64,000 nt of DNA from Rhodococcus ruber NBRC 15591. Its GTDB lineage: Bacteria; Actinomycetota; Actinomycetes; Mycobacteriales; Mycobacteriaceae. A program made the position numbers and the translations under genes. Every line of letters begins with the position of its first letter. Positions within the stretch are counted from its first letter, which is position 1. Positions 26,618 to 35,560 of this stretch are shown here, piece after piece. The notes under the pieces are model-generated. The model worked only from the letters and a program-made list of their open reading frames with translations. It was not told where the DNA came from and made no database searches. Location of the stretch: contig NZ_BCXE01000001.1 in the NCBI RefSeq assembly GCF_001894945.1, positions 1 through 64,000 of the forward strand, read 5' to 3'.

Positions 26618-29179
26618 CTAGAGATCGCTGGTGACGGGCAGCAGCCGCAGCTCGCGCGCGCGGGTGATCGCCTCGACCCGTGTGTGAACCCCGAGCTTGC
26701 GATAGATGCTGCGCAGCTGCGTCTTGACCGTGTTCGGAGAGACGAACAGGAGGCGGGCGATCTCGCTCTGCGGGCATCCCTCGGCCAGTAGCGCGAGCAC
26801 CTCCCTCTCCCGCGGGGACAGCTCGACCCGTGCGACCTCGTCCGGGAACACCGCCCCGACGGGACCGCCGGGCACCGCAATTCCGCTGCGCTCTTCGAGT
26901 TCGCGCCGGTGCCGGTCCGGCACGGTGGTGAACGCGCGCCGATTGCCCAGCGTCTGCCCGAGGGCGCAGGCGCGCTCCCAGCACACGGCCGCGGCCCCCG
27001 GATTACCCAGGTCGAGCTGGGCGGCGGCCTCGAGCAGCAGCGCCTCGAGGTGGGCCCGCGGGAAGCCGCAGTCCGGCCAGGACACCCGCGCGAGCTTCTT
27101 GACGGCCCGGCCGGGATTCCCGCCGAGCAGATCCACCCGAGCGTCCGGCACGACGAGGATCGGGTGGTGCCGGGGCTCGAGATCTGCCACGGCGCGCGCC
27201 AGGTTGCCGTTGCCGAGAGCCAGGTGCAGGTCGATCTCCGTCGCGGTGAGCAGCGTTCGGGAGAACGCGCCGTCGCCGTGCCGATGGGCGTGGCCGGCGA
27301 CGGTGTGGTGCAACCACGTCAGACCCGCGTACGCCTCGACGGTGAGCAGCGCGTGCTGGGCGTGGGCGTAGGCGACGAATCCCCACAGCTCCTCCCGGTC
27401 GCTGGGCGCGCCGAGCAGGTCGATCATCGCCTCGGCCGCGTCGACGTCGAGGGCGTCGAGATGGGTCAGGGCAGTGGCGACCCGGCCGCCGACCTTGACG
27501 AGTTCGCCGAAGAGCCCGTCGGACGGTTCCGCCGTCGCCTCCCGGGCGAGCCACCGGCGGGCACGCGGCACGTCGCCGACCAGTGCCCAGTTCAGCGCCG
27601 AACTGCCGGCGGCGTTCTGGACGATGTACGGGGTGCCCGCGGCGACGCCGCCCCGGTAGGCCGATTCGAACTGCCGGTTGGATTCGGCGAGATCCGCGGC
27701 GAGCTGGAAGGTGATCGCCCACTGGACGCGCAGCAGCGGCAACTGCGGGGTGATGTTGTCCGGCTGGTGCGCGAGCATGCTCTGCACCAGGGGTTCGAGC
27801 CGCCGCGTGCACGCGGCACCCCGGACGTAGTCGCCGGCGACCCGCAGCGCGAGCGACTGCACGGTCGCCAGGTGCAGGACGTTCGCGGCGTCCGGCCCGG
27901 CGCCGAGTGCGTGCAGTTCGTCGGGCTCGCCGGGGAGCGAGGCCCGCAGGATGGGATGGTCGGCGAGCATCTGCACGAACAGTGCCCGCCCGGCGAGCAC
28001 GGCCGGGTAGTCCTGCAGAAAGTCCTCGGGAATCGTCCGCAGCACGAGAATGAGTTCCTCGAGATGCTCGGCGACCATCTGGCCCCAGCTGCGTTCGACG
28101 ATGCCCGCGGCCATCGCCCAGTTGCGGGCCTCGGCCGCATACGTCGCGGCCGGCGCCGGCCGGCCCGCGTCCCGATGGCGGCGCGCGAGCGCGGTCATCA
28201 GCTCGTCGACCCGCCCGGGTTCCTCCTGCCGGGCCTGGTCGAGCACCGCGAGCCGCAGGGCCGACGGCCACGCCCACGTCCGGGTCTCGGCTGCCTCGTC
28301 GACGACGAGCAGGCCCCGCGCTTCGAGCCGGTCGAGAAGTCCGGCCGCGTCCGACCGGCCGGTGAGCTCGGCGGCGAGTTCCGCGTCGAGAGCACGGGCG
28401 GCGACCACGCGCAGCGCGAACGCGCGCTCCTCGGCGGTCAGCGTGTCGAGCAGAACCGATGCGGACCCGGCGATGGCGACGGCCAGTTCGGGCGACGGCC
28501 GGCCCTCCTGGTCGACCGGTGCGCCCCGGTGCAGCCGCGCGACGTTCAGCGCACCCGAGATCAACTGCGGCAACCCGCCCAGCGCGCGGCAGAGGTCGCC
28601 GTACTCGTCGGCCGCGAGCTCCACCCCGGCGGCGCGGAAGAACTCCGCGGTCTCGCGCGGCGTGAACCGCAGATCGTGGGCGGAGACGAACGTGCAGTCC
28701 ACGCCGGCCGTGGCTACGGCCGCCGATGCGGCGCTGCCCCGTACGCAGACGGCGACGTCGACGGACGGGCAGCGGTCGAGCAGGTGCCGGATCGCCGGCA
28801 GCAGGTCGTCGAGCGCGGTGGCGGGGAGCCCGTCCAGGACGAGCAGGGACGGCGCCGGGCGGGATCGGAGGACCTCGGCGAGCTGTTCGGCCGGGTCACC
28901 GGGCGCGACGTGTTCGCCCAGCACCGTGCAGACGTCGGACCAGATGCGGTCCGGTGCCGCGTCGTCCGCCACCGGCACCCACGCGATGTCGCGTTCGGGT
29001 GCGCCGCCCCGGTGCAGCCACGTGGCCAGGAGCGTGCTCTTGCCGAATCCGCCCGGTGCGTGGACCACCGTGAGCGCGGACCCGCGGTCGAGCATGTCGA
29101 ACAGGCGGGCGCGGGGCACGGCGGTGGCCAGCGTCCGCCACGTCGGTACCCCGGTACGGACGGCGCCGGGGACACTCAC
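26618..29179 (-). CDS. Large LuxR-type regulator with AAA/STAND ATPase (MalT/LAL-like)
   Basis: An 853-aa signal-integrating activator. A P-loop VVHAPGGFGKSTLLATW sits near residue 40, with LLVLDGLPA as a Walker B-like strand near 115. A long helical middle region (about 280-760), Ala- and Leu-rich, resembles MalT or TPR-like sensor repeats. The C-terminal LuxR HTH covers the last ~65 residues (LSPREREVLALLAEGCPQSE, then IARLLFVSPNTVKTQLRSIY). GTG 29179 follows GAGAGGAG. Such proteins are STAND ATPases that oligomerise on binding an inducer and ATP. Targets are unknown; the gene is transcribed alone. Confidence 0.85.
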   Translation of the reverse strand: MSVPGAVRTGVPTWRTLATAVPRARLFDMLDRGSALTVVHAPGGFGKSTLLATWLHRGGAPERDIAWVPVADDAAPDRIWSDVCTVLGEHVAPGDPAEQLAEVLRSRPAPSLLVLDGLPATALDDLLPAIRHLLDRCPSVDVAVCVRGSAASAAVATAGVDCTFVSAHDLRFTPRETAEFFRAAGVELAADEYGDLCRALGGLPQLISGALNVARLHRGAPVDQEGRPSPELAVAIAGSASVLLDTLTAEERAFALRVVAARALDAELAAELTGRSDAAGLLDRLEARGLLVVDEAAETRTWAWPSALRLAVLDQARQEEPGRVDELMTALARRHRDAGRPAPAATYAAEARNWAMAAGIVERSWGQMVAEHLEELILVLRTIPEDFLQDYPAVLAGRALFVQMLADHPILRASLPGEPDELHALGAGPDAANVLHLATVQSLALRVAGDYVRGAACTRRLEPLVQSMLAHQPDNITPQLPLLRVQWAITFQLAADLAESNRQFESAYRGGVAAGTPYIVQNAAGSSALNWALVGDVPRARRWLAREATAEPSDGLFGELVKVGGRVATALTHLDALDVDAAEAMIDLLGAPSDREELWGFVAYAHAQHALLTVEAYAGLTWLHHTVAGHAHRHGDGAFSRTLLTATEIDLHLALGNGNLARAVADLEPRHHPILVVPDARVDLLGGNPGRAVKKLARVSWPDCGFPRAHLEALLLEAAAQLDLGNPGAAAVCWERACALGQTLGNRRAFTTVPDRHRRELEERSGIAVPGGPVGAVFPDEVARVELSPREREVLALLAEGCPQSEIARLLFVSPNTVKTQLRSIYRKLGVHTRVEAITRARELRLLPVTSDL

Positions 29180-29348
29180 GGCAACTCCTCTCGCTCGGTC
29201 TGTCGACGCACGCCGGCATGTGCGGTCTCCACCGTTGTCCCCGGTGTCCCCGACAGACCCCTCGGCACGGGCAGACTACCCGGTCTCTTCCGGGCCGAGG
29301 AGAGGGATGTCCGGTTTGCGTAGTCCGACCAGGCGTTACAGACGACGA

Positions 29349-29396
29349 GGGGAGGTTGTCGACTGCGGCACCGGACGGTGCCGCGACAACCTCCCC
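29349..29396 (-). terminator. Long hairpin downstream of the zinc-ribbon gene
   Basis: GGGGAGGTTGTC (29349-29360) pairs with GACAACCTCCCC (29385-29396) and GCGGCACC (29365-29372) with GGTGCCGC (29377-29384). Four unpaired bases bulge on one side and a GGAC loop closes the stem. It stands 16 bp past the stop of the leftward gene at 29412. The rest of the 232-bp gap holds the promoter region of the LuxR-type gene and a GGTCTGTC/GACAGACC inverted pair. Confidence 0.75.
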
Positions 29397-29411
29397 TGGG
29401 GGCGAGAGCTC

Positions 29412-30065
29412 CTACCTCGTCGCGCTGAGCCGCGCCTTCTCCAGGGCGGCCAGGGTGCGCAGGATGGTGGCCTTCTGCTTCTCGAGGTCGCCGCGGCGGG
29501 CGCGGGCGGCGAGGCCGGACTGCTCGGCGACGAGCGCGAGCTGCGCATCGATCGCGGAGAGCTGATCGAGCAGCGCGAGGGCGCGGTTCTGGATCTCGTC
29601 GACGTCGACGCCGCCGGTGCGTACCGGCGCCGGTTCGGCGGCGCGCTGCGACGGGCGCACCGAGGGCGTGCGCGGGGTGGCGGGCCGGCGCACGGTCTCG
29701 GCGACGACGGCGGCGGCGCGGGGGCGCAGGGCCTTGCGCACGAGGGCGGGATCGGGTTGCTCGGCGAGCCGGATGTCGTTGAGGACGCGGCGCGAGTCGC
29801 GGGCGGCCTTGCGGTGCTCGTACTCCTCCTCGTCGTCCGACTGCAGTGTGCCGCCGATGGGGCGCAGACCGTACATGCCGACGAACTTGCGGGCCTCGTC
29901 GATGATGGATTCGTGCGTGCGGCAAGTGCCGCAACGGGGTTCGTTACGGAACGGCTCGACGGACTCGGTGTCGCCGCACCAGACGCAGGCTCCGGGTTTC
30001 CACCGTCGGACGGTCTCGAGTTTCGCGTTTTCGGTGGGGGCCTCGAGGGTTCGCGCGTCGATCAC
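29412..30065 (-). CDS. Unrecognised protein with N-terminal zinc-ribbon-like motif and coiled coil
   Basis: A 217-aa protein I do not recognise as a named family. Residues 27-48 carry CVWC and CGTC separated by 14 residues, a CxxC-x14-CxxC pattern fit for zinc. A charged stretch DDEEEYEHRKAARDSRR follows, then a Pro/Arg/Ala-rich linker (about 120-155). The last ~60 residues look like a coiled coil (EIQNRALALLDQLSAIDAQL, then EKQKATILRTLAALEKA). No signal peptide or membrane segment, so a cytoplasmic nucleic-acid or protein-binding role is plausible. GTG 30065 has AAGGTGG just upstream. A perfect palindrome at 30203-30220 lies in the gap upstream of its start. Confidence 0.6.
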   Translation of the reverse strand: MIDARTLEAPTENAKLETVRRWKPGACVWCGDTESVEPFRNEPRCGTCRTHESIIDEARKFVGMYGLRPIGGTLQSDDEEEYEHRKAARDSRRVLNDIRLAEQPDPALVRKALRPRAAAVVAETVRRPATPRTPSVRPSQRAAEPAPVRTGGVDVDEIQNRALALLDQLSAIDAQLALVAEQSGLAARARRGDLEKQKATILRTLAALEKARLSATR

Positions 30066-30202
30066 GAGGAGCCACCTTAAGTGAAGACCGGTGGGGTCCG
30101 CTCGGGCGGGTCCGGCGCGACCTGCGACTGAAGGTGTCGGCGTGACGAAGATCATGCCGACGGCAGGTGTACGGGCGGCAAACTCTTGTGCCACAGCACT
30201 TT

Positions 30203-30220
30203 CCGTACCGATCGGTACGG
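30203..30220. promoter_or_regulatory. Perfect 18-bp palindrome (operator-like)
   Basis: CCGTACCGATCGGTACGG reads the same on both strands and is TetR-operator-like in form. It lies 138 bp upstream of the zinc-ribbon gene start and just past the stop of the DUF2461 gene, within a 193-bp gap that otherwise shows no gene. The regulator is unknown. Confidence 0.6.
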
Positions 30221-30258
30221 CACGCAAACCCTCGGATCGTCCGCGATGCGAACGCTTT

Positions 30259-30888
30259 TCAGGTGGCGGTGGCGGCGGTCAGCCACTCCACGAGGGGCCG
30301 GACGTCGCGCCAGGCGGAGCGCACCTCGTCGAGGGTGCGCGGGGTGTCGATCCACTCGGGCGAGGGGTGTGCCCGCGCGGCGGTGAGGGACTTGTGCCGC
30401 AGCAGGTCGAGTCGGGGGTGGTCCTCGGCGACACCGCGCGGACGGGTCTTCAGCCGTTCGCCACCGATCTCGTACCCGGCCCGGTGCAGCCGCCGGACGA
30501 GCGGTTCGAGTCGCGGTCCGCGGCGCGAATCGTCCACGGCGGCACGGTATGCGGCGACCTGGTCGGACGAGCCCCGGTAGAAGCCGCCGGCGACCCGCAG
30601 CCCGGCCGCGTCGATCTGCACGTAGAAGCCGACGCCGGGCCCGGTCTGCACGAAGCCGCCCTGATGGGTCTTGTACGGCGACTTGTCCGTGCTGAAGCGC
30701 ACGTCGCGGTGCGGGCGGAACGCCTTGCCCGCTCCGAACTCCGGTTCGAGCTCCGCGAGCAGCGCAAGCATCGGGCCGCGCACGCAGTCGTCGTAGACGG
30801 CCTTGTGCGCGGCCCAGAACGGCTTGCTGTTGTCCGCCTCGAGATCCTCGTAGAAGTCGAGGGCGGCAACGGGGAAGCCGGTGAACAT
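30259..30888 (-). CDS. DUF2461 / TIGR02453 family protein
   Basis: A 209-aa protein with the family pattern: FTGFPVAALDFYEDLEADNS near the N-terminus, FWAAHKAVYDDCVRGPM, then RPHRDVRFSTDKSPYKTHQG and GFYVQIDAAGLRVAGGFYRG. No biochemical role is established for the family. Cytoplasmic by sequence. Lies 53 bp downstream of prsA on the same strand, but a hairpin at 30899-30924 separates them, so it may be read only by readthrough. Confidence 0.85.
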   Translation of the reverse strand: MFTGFPVAALDFYEDLEADNSKPFWAAHKAVYDDCVRGPMLALLAELEPEFGAGKAFRPHRDVRFSTDKSPYKTHQGGFVQTGPGVGFYVQIDAAGLRVAGGFYRGSSDQVAAYRAAVDDSRRGPRLEPLVRRLHRAGYEIGGERLKTRPRGVAEDHPRLDLLRHKSLTAARAHPSPEWIDTPRTLDEVRSAWRDVRPLVEWLTAATAT

Positions 30889-30898
30889 GCCGGGTGTC

Positions 30899-30924
30899 CT
30901 TTCGGTCCGGTGACGGTCCGAAAG
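30899..30924 (-). terminator. Hairpin terminator after prsA
   Basis: CTTTCGGTCCG (30899-30909) pairs with CGGTCCGAAAG (30914-30924), one mismatch, loop GTGA. Located 18 bp past the prsA stop. Confidence 0.75.
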
Positions 30925-30941
30925 TACACCGCCTCCCGCGG

Positions 30942-31922
30942 CTACGCGGAACCGTTGAACAGCGACGTCACCGAGCCGTTCTCGAACACCTCCTGGATGG
31001 TGCGCGCGAGCAGCGGTGCGATCGACAGGACGGTGAGCGTCGGGAAACGCTTCTCGTCGTCGATCGGCAGCGTGTTGGTGACGATGACCTCCTTGGCGCC
31101 GCACGACGCCAGGCGCTCGGAGGCCGGATGCGAGAGCACACCGTGGGTGGCGGCGATGACGACGTCGCCCGCGCCGGCCTCCTTCAGGATCTTCACGGCG
31201 CCGGCGATCGTGCCGCCGGTGTCGATCATGTCGTCGATGAGGATGCAGGTGCGGCCCTCGACCTCGCCGACGACACGGTTGGACTTGACCTGGTTCGGCA
31301 CGAGCGGGTCGCGGGTCTTGTGGATGAACGCCAGCGGGGCACCGCCGAGGGTGTCGGCCCACTTCTCGGCGACGCGGACGCGACCGGAGTCGGGGGAGAC
31401 CACGGCGATGTTCTCGACGCCGTACTTGTCGCGGATGTACTCGGCGAGCTGGCCCTGGGCGTGCATGTGGTCGACGGGGCCGTCGAAGAAGCCCTGGATC
31501 TGGTCGGTGTGCAGGTCGACGGTGATGATGCGGTCCGCGCCGGCGGTCTTGAGCAGATCGGCGATCAGGCGGGCGGAGATGGGCTCACGGCCGCGGTGCT
31601 TCTTGTCCTGGCGGGCGTAGGGGTAGAACGGCAGAACGGCGGTGATGCGCTTGGCCGATCCTCGCTTGAGCGCGTCGATCATGATGAGCTGTTCCATCAC
31701 CCACTGGTTGAGCGGGAACGGGTGACTCTGCAGCACGAACGCGTCGGAGCCGCGGACGGACTCCTCGAACCGCACGAAGATCTCGCCGTTGGCGAAGTCC
31801 CGCGCGGTCTGCGGGGTGACCTGGACGTCGAGCTCCTTCGCCACCTGCTCCGCCAGCTCGGGGTGGGCCCGGCCGGAGAAGAGCATCAAGTTCTTCTGGT
31901 TGTCGATCCAATTGGAGGTCAC
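30942..31922 (-). CDS. prs: Ribose-phosphate pyrophosphokinase (PRPP synthase)
   Basis: A 326-aa class I PRPP synthase that transfers pyrophosphate from ATP to ribose-5-phosphate, feeding purine, pyrimidine, His, Trp and arabinan synthesis. Motifs: [31 protein letters not shown], the flexible-loop Lys/Arg in [29 protein letters not shown], and the PRPP loop [20 protein letters not shown] 31922 overlaps the glmU stop (GTGA), so the genes are coupled, as in M. tuberculosis Rv1018c-Rv1017c. Confidence 0.96.
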   Translation of the reverse strand: MTSNWIDNQKNLMLFSGRAHPELAEQVAKELDVQVTPQTARDFANGEIFVRFEESVRGSDAFVLQSHPFPLNQWVMEQLIMIDALKRGSAKRITAVLPFYPYARQDKKHRGREPISARLIADLLKTAGADRIITVDLHTDQIQGFFDGPVDHMHAQGQLAEYIRDKYGVENIAVVSPDSGRVRVAEKWADTLGGAPLAFIHKTRDPLVPNQVKSNRVVGEVEGRTCILIDDMIDTGGTIAGAVKILKEAGAGDVVIAATHGVLSHPASERLASCGAKEVIVTNTLPIDDEKRFPTLTVLSIAPLLARTIQEVFENGSVTSLFNGSA

Positions 31923-33397
31923 TGGTCCTGGCCGTCCTTTTGCCGTTCGATCTCTTGCTGCTGCCGTGCTGCAGTCGCTGCCTCGGCCGCGGGGGTCCCG
32001 GGGCGGTTCCGCTGGACCCAGCCTTCAATATTGCGCTGTGGCGCACCCGACACCGCAAGCGCCCCCGGTGGAACGTTGCGGCGCAGGACCGTGCCGGCGC
32101 CGGTGTAGGCGCCGTCGCCGACCGTCACGGGCGCCACGAACATGGTGTCCGATCCGGTCCGGACGTGGGATCCGACGACCGTGTGCGACTTGTGCACGCC
32201 GTCGTAGTTGACGAACACGCTCGAAGCCCCGATGTTCGAGTGCTCGCCGATGGTGGCGTCGCCGACGTAGGTCAGGTGCGGCACCTTCGAGTGCGGTCCG
32301 ATCTCGGCGTTCTTCGTCTCCACGAAGGTGCCGATCTTGCCGGATTCGCCGAGGTCGGTGCCCGGACGCAGGTAGGCGAACGGACCGACGGTCGCCCCCT
32401 CGCCGATCACGGAGTCCGAACCGTGGGTGCGCACCACCGACGCTCCGGCACCGACCCGCACGTTCGTCAGCGTGGTGTCCGGGCCGATCACCGCGTCCTC
32501 GCCGACCACGGTCCGGCCGTGCAGCTGCACCCCGGGGAGCAGGGTCACGTCCCGGGCGAGGACGACGTCCACGTCCACCCAGGTGCTGGCCGGGTCGACG
32601 ACGGTCACGCCCGAGCGCATCCAGTGCTCGAGGGTGCGCCGGTTCAGCTGCGCCGCGAGCGCGGCGAGCTGCACCCGGTCGTTCGCGCCCGCGACCTTCG
32701 TCGCGTCGGCGAGCTGGGCGGCGAACACCGCCCGGCCGTCCTGCCGCGCGATCGTGACCACGTCCGTCAGGTACAGCTCGCCCTGGGCGTTGTGGGCCCG
32801 CAGCCGGGTCAGTGCGCCGCGGAGGAACTCGGCGTCGAAGGCGTAGATGCCGGCGTTGACCTCGTCGATGGCGGCCTGTTCGGCGTCGGCGTCGGCCTCC
32901 TCGACGATCTCGCGGATCTCGCCGTGGCCGTTCCGGACGATGCGGCCGTACCCGGTGGGATCGTCGGCGAGGAACGTCAGGACGGTCACCGCGGACTGCA
33001 TCGGCTCGGCGAGGTGCTCGGCTTCGAGCGCCTCGAGCGTGTGGCCGTCGAGCAGCGGGACGTCGGCGTTGGTGACGACGACCACGCCGGAGAAGTCGCC
33101 GGGCAGGGCGTCGAGCCCGCACTGCACCGCATGGCCGGTGCCGAGCTGCCGGTCCTGGACCGCGATCGACACCTTGCGGTCGAGCGTCTCGGCGATGTCG
33201 GCGGTCGCGGCGGACACCCGCTCGCGCTCGTGCCCGACGACCACCACGAGGTGGTCCGGGTCCAGCTCCGCGGCCGCGTGCAGCGAATGGGCGAGCATCG
33301 TGCGGCCCCCGAGGGTGTGCAGCACCTTGGGGGTCTTGGACCGCATTCGCGTACCCGCTCCGGCCGCCAGGACGACAACTGCGGTCTGCACTTGCAT
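31919..33397 (-). CDS. glmU: Bifunctional GlcNAc-1-phosphate uridylyltransferase / GlcN-1-phosphate acetyltransferase
   Basis: A 492-aa enzyme that makes UDP-GlcNAc for peptidoglycan and arabinogalactan linker. The N-terminal Rossmann-like domain has [20 protein letters not shown] and [12 protein letters not shown]. The C-terminal left-handed beta helix begins near residue 255 with hexapeptide repeats ([34 protein letters not shown]) and the conserved [14 protein letters not shown] and [16 protein letters not shown] 33397 is preceded by GAGGGAGC. Length is normal. A polar Gln/Lys-rich tail ends the protein, as in mycobacteria. Confidence 0.97.
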   Translation of the reverse strand: MQVQTAVVVLAAGAGTRMRSKTPKVLHTLGGRTMLAHSLHAAAELDPDHLVVVVGHERERVSAATADIAETLDRKVSIAVQDRQLGTGHAVQCGLDALPGDFSGVVVVTNADVPLLDGHTLEALEAEHLAEPMQSAVTVLTFLADDPTGYGRIVRNGHGEIREIVEEADADAEQAAIDEVNAGIYAFDAEFLRGALTRLRAHNAQGELYLTDVVTIARQDGRAVFAAQLADATKVAGANDRVQLAALAAQLNRRTLEHWMRSGVTVVDPASTWVDVDVVLARDVTLLPGVQLHGRTVVGEDAVIGPDTTLTNVRVGAGASVVRTHGSDSVIGEGATVGPFAYLRPGTDLGESGKIGTFVETKNAEIGPHSKVPHLTYVGDATIGEHSNIGASSVFVNYDGVHKSHTVVGSHVRTGSDTMFVAPVTVGDGAYTGAGTVLRRNVPPGALAVSGAPQRNIEGWVQRNRPGTPAAEAATAARQQQEIERQKDGQDQ

Positions 33398-33468
33398 GAA
33401 GCTCCCTCGACGTTCGACATGCGCAGGTTCGGCACCGGCAGGGGAGCTCACGGGCCCCGACTGCCCTG

Positions 33469-33540
33469 CTCCGCCGCCAGGACTCGAACCTGAACTATCT
33501 GAACCAAAATCAGAGGTGCTGCCGATTACACCACGGCGGA
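33469..33540 (-). tRNA. tRNA-Gln (TTG anticodon)
   Basis: A 72-nt cloverleaf on the minus strand. Acceptor stem TCCGCCG/CGGCGGA with discriminator G; D arm in GTGTAATCGGCAGCAC; anticodon stem TCTGA/TCAGA around loop TTTTGGT, giving anticodon TTG; T arm CAGGTTCGAGTCCTG. The 3' CCA is not encoded. It is 71 bp upstream of glmU, the same place as in related mycolata. Confidence 0.97.
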
Positions 33541-33643
33541 CTGCCGCATTCCCGGCGCCGACGCCCCGGTCATGCGTCTGTGATCCTCGCATGCCGCCAC
33601 GCCCGGAGTCGAACGCGGGGCCGGGCGCGTCGTCGTCCCGGAT

Positions 33644-33649
33644 AGGCTG
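33644..33649 (+). promoter_or_regulatory. -10 box for the TetR gene upstream of mfd
   Basis: TAGGCT in the context GATAGGCTGAG, 79 bp before the chosen GTG of the TetR gene. The leader contains two CCCCGGGG palindromes (about 33672 and 33693) of unknown meaning. Confidence 0.4.
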
Positions 33650-33728
33650 AGCGCAACCCGCCGCGCGTCGTCCCCGGGGTTTTCCGGTGGCCCCGGGGTC
33701 CGGCCGGGTGCCGGAAAGGATGTACTAC

Positions 33729-34370
33729 GTGTCGAAACCGTCGCAGAACCACGCCGACCGCAGCCCGCGGGTCCGGATGACGGGCACCCAGCGCCGGGAA
33801 CAGCTCATCGAGATCGGCCGGGCGATCTTCGCCGAGCGCGGCTACGAGGCGGCGTCGATCGAGGAGATCGCCCATCGGGCCCAGGTCTCCAAGCCGGTGG
33901 TCTACGAGCACTTCGGTGGCAAGGAGGGGCTGTACGCCGTCGTCGTGGACCGGGAGATGTCGACCCTGATGTCGATGATCAGCGCGAGCCTGACGCAGAA
34001 CCGCTCGCGCGTCCGGGTCGAGCGGGTGGCGCTGGCCCTGCTCACCTACGTCGAGGAACGCACCGACGGCTTCCGCATCCTCGTGCGGGACTCCCCGGTC
34101 ACCGCGGAGGAGGGCACGTACTCGTCCCTGCTGAACGAGGCGGTGCGGCAGGTGGCGCACATCCTCGCCGGCGACTTCTCCCGCCGCGGCTTCGACCCGG
34201 ACCTGGCTCCGCTCTACGCGCAGGCACTGGTGGGCATGGTCGCGACGGCCGCGACGTGGTGGCTGGACGAGCGCAGCCCGTCGAAGGAGGTCGTGGCCGC
34301 CCACCTGGTGAACCTGTGCTGGAACGGACTCACGCACCTCGAGGCGGACCCGCAGCTCGGGACCTCCTGA
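33729..34370 (+). CDS. TetR family regulator (Rv1019-like)
   Basis: A 213-aa regulator in the same place as M. tuberculosis Rv1019. The HTH covers about residues 18-65 (EIGRAIFAERGYEAASIEEI, then AHRAQVSKPVVYEHFGGKEGL). The C-terminal half has the EERTDGFRILVRDSPV segment usual in this orthologue group. GTG 33729 is chosen because GGAAAGGA (33713-33720) is well placed; the ATG at 33720 overlaps that site. Natural ligand unknown; Rv1019 has been described as an autoregulator of its own neighbourhood, so it may influence mfd expression. Confidence 0.85.
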   Translation: MSKPSQNHADRSPRVRMTGTQRREQLIEIGRAIFAERGYEAASIEEIAHRAQVSKPVVYEHFGGKEGLYAVVVDREMSTLMSMISASLTQNRSRVRVERVALALLTYVEERTDGFRILVRDSPVTAEEGTYSSLLNEAVRQVAHILAGDFSRRGFDPDLAPLYAQALVGMVATAATWWLDERSPSKEVVAAHLVNLCWNGLTHLEADPQLGTS

Positions 34371-34400
34371 GCCGGTGGCGCAGTCCCCCGATCGTCCCTC

Positions 34401-34412
34401 TACCAGGTGGTA
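34401..34412. promoter_or_regulatory. Short inverted repeat TACCA-GG-TGGTA
   Basis: 5-bp perfect arms with a 2-bp centre, 31 bp past the Rv1019-like stop and 118 bp before the next TetR start. It may lie over a promoter; the length is too short for confidence. Confidence 0.3.
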
Positions 34413-34468
34413 TCGTTGCCCAGCCGACTCGAGAAGGGATGCCAGGTGATCGCGGTGATCAACCGAGC

Positions 34469-34488
34469 GGCGATCGGCGCCGATCGCC
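34469..34488. promoter_or_regulatory. Perfect 20-bp palindrome upstream of the butyrolactone-receptor-like gene
   Basis: GGCGATCGGCGCCGATCGCC is fully self-complementary. It ends 41 bp before the ATG of the TetR-family gene at 34530, where an autoregulatory operator would be expected. It does not match the Streptomyces ARE consensus in sequence as I recall it. Confidence 0.6.
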
Positions 34489-34529
34489 CGGATCGTCTCC
34501 TGCGTACGAGTCCGTCCGGGAGGCCGTGA

Positions 34530-35165
34530 ATGGCTCGGCAGGTCCGCGCGGAAGTCACCCGCGAATCCGTGGTCCGCGGTGCCGCGGAGATCTTCATGAA
34601 CCTCGGCTACGCGAACGCCAGCCTCAACGAGATCATCCAGGAGTCCGGCGTCACCAAAGGTGCGTTGTACTTCCACTTCGCGTCCAAGGAAGAGCTCGCC
34701 CGCGGCGTCGTCGACGCGGGCTTCGCGCGTCTCGCCGAGGCCGCGGTGACGACCATCAACGACCGCACCCCGGCCCTCGAGACACTGATCGAGCTGTCCG
34801 TCCTCACCGTCGACCTGTCCCGGAACGATCCGGTCGTCCGGGCGATGTTCCGCCTGGCCGTGGAGATCGGGGACTACCGGGGGACCGGCGACCGCCTGTT
34901 CGACACCTGGCTGGCGACGATGCGCGACCTCGCGAAGCGCGCCCTGGCCGAAGGTGACCTGAACGAGGACGTGGACCCCGACATGGTCGGTCTGTTCCTC
35001 CTGCAGGTGCTCACCGGGGTACGCATGGTCGCGGCGGCGCTCGACTGTCGTGAGGCCCTCGTCGAATACCTCGAGAACGCGTGGGGACTGATGCTGCCGG
35101 CCCTGGTCCCGCCCGCCAAGGCCGAGTACTTCAAGCAGTTCGCCTCGCGCCGGCTCCGGGTCTGA
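34530..35165 (+). CDS. TetR family regulator of the gamma-butyrolactone-receptor (ScbR/ArpA) type
   Basis: A 211-aa protein. The N-terminus RAEVTRESVVRGAAEIFMNL, then GYANASLNEIIQESGVTKGALYFHF and SKEELARGVVDAGF, is the typical HTH of ScbR/ArpA/BarA-like receptors, in which TRxxVLxAAAxxFxxxGYxxxSLxxIxxxAGVTKGALYFHF is the shared pattern. The C-terminal ligand domain contains Trp in FDTWLATMRD, but I cannot assign ligand contacts. No AfsA-like synthase is in the window. Members repress their own gene and antibiotic or stress genes until a butenolide or similar signal binds. The palindrome at 34469-34488 is the likely target. Confidence 0.78.
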   Translation: MARQVRAEVTRESVVRGAAEIFMNLGYANASLNEIIQESGVTKGALYFHFASKEELARGVVDAGFARLAEAAVTTINDRTPALETLIELSVLTVDLSRNDPVVRAMFRLAVEIGDYRGTGDRLFDTWLATMRDLAKRALAEGDLNEDVDPDMVGLFLLQVLTGVRMVAAALDCREALVEYLENAWGLMLPALVPPAKAEYFKQFASRRLRV

Positions 35166-35180
35166 TCCCGGAGGCAATCG

Positions 35181-35549
35181 TTGCGCCGGCCGCCCTCGCC
35201 TGACACGATCGCCGCCGTGACCCTGGGACCCTTCGACGCGGCTGCGGCCGGCGCGGCACTCGCCCGCATCCTCGACGAGTCCGGAGCCGACGCCGCGGTG
35301 ACCATCGTCCCGGTGCCCGCGCTGCTGACCACGGCACAGGCGGCGGACGTGCTCGGTGTCGGCCGGGCGTACGTGGCCCGTCTCGTCGACGACGGCACCC
35401 TGCCCTCCCGGTTCCACGGCCTGCACCGGCGCATCCGCCGCGCCGACGTCCTCGCCTGTGCCGCCCGGAGGGCCGAAGCCCGGAGCCGGGCCCTGGACGC
35501 CGTCGCCGACCTGAGCCGACGCGACGGCCTGTACGACGACGACTTCTAG
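35181..35549 (+). CDS. Excisionase-type HTH protein, probable antitoxin
   Basis: A 122-aa protein with a MerR/excisionase-like winged helix at about 48-93 (LLTTAQAADVLGVGRAYVAR, then LVDDGTLPSRF and HRRIRRADVLA). The C-terminal acidic tail DLSRRDGLYDDDF probably wraps the toxin. It precedes a PIN-domain gene by 11 bp in the same direction, the usual antitoxin-first order. TTG 35181 is preferred because GGAGG (35170-35174) is 6 bp upstream; a GTG at 35217 would remove 12 residues and has no site. Confidence 0.78.
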   Translation: MRRPPSPDTIAAVTLGPFDAAAAGAALARILDESGADAAVTIVPVPALLTTAQAADVLGVGRAYVARLVDDGTLPSRFHGLHRRIRRADVLACAARRAEARSRALDAVADLSRRDGLYDDDF

Positions 35550-35560
35550 GGGGAACGATC

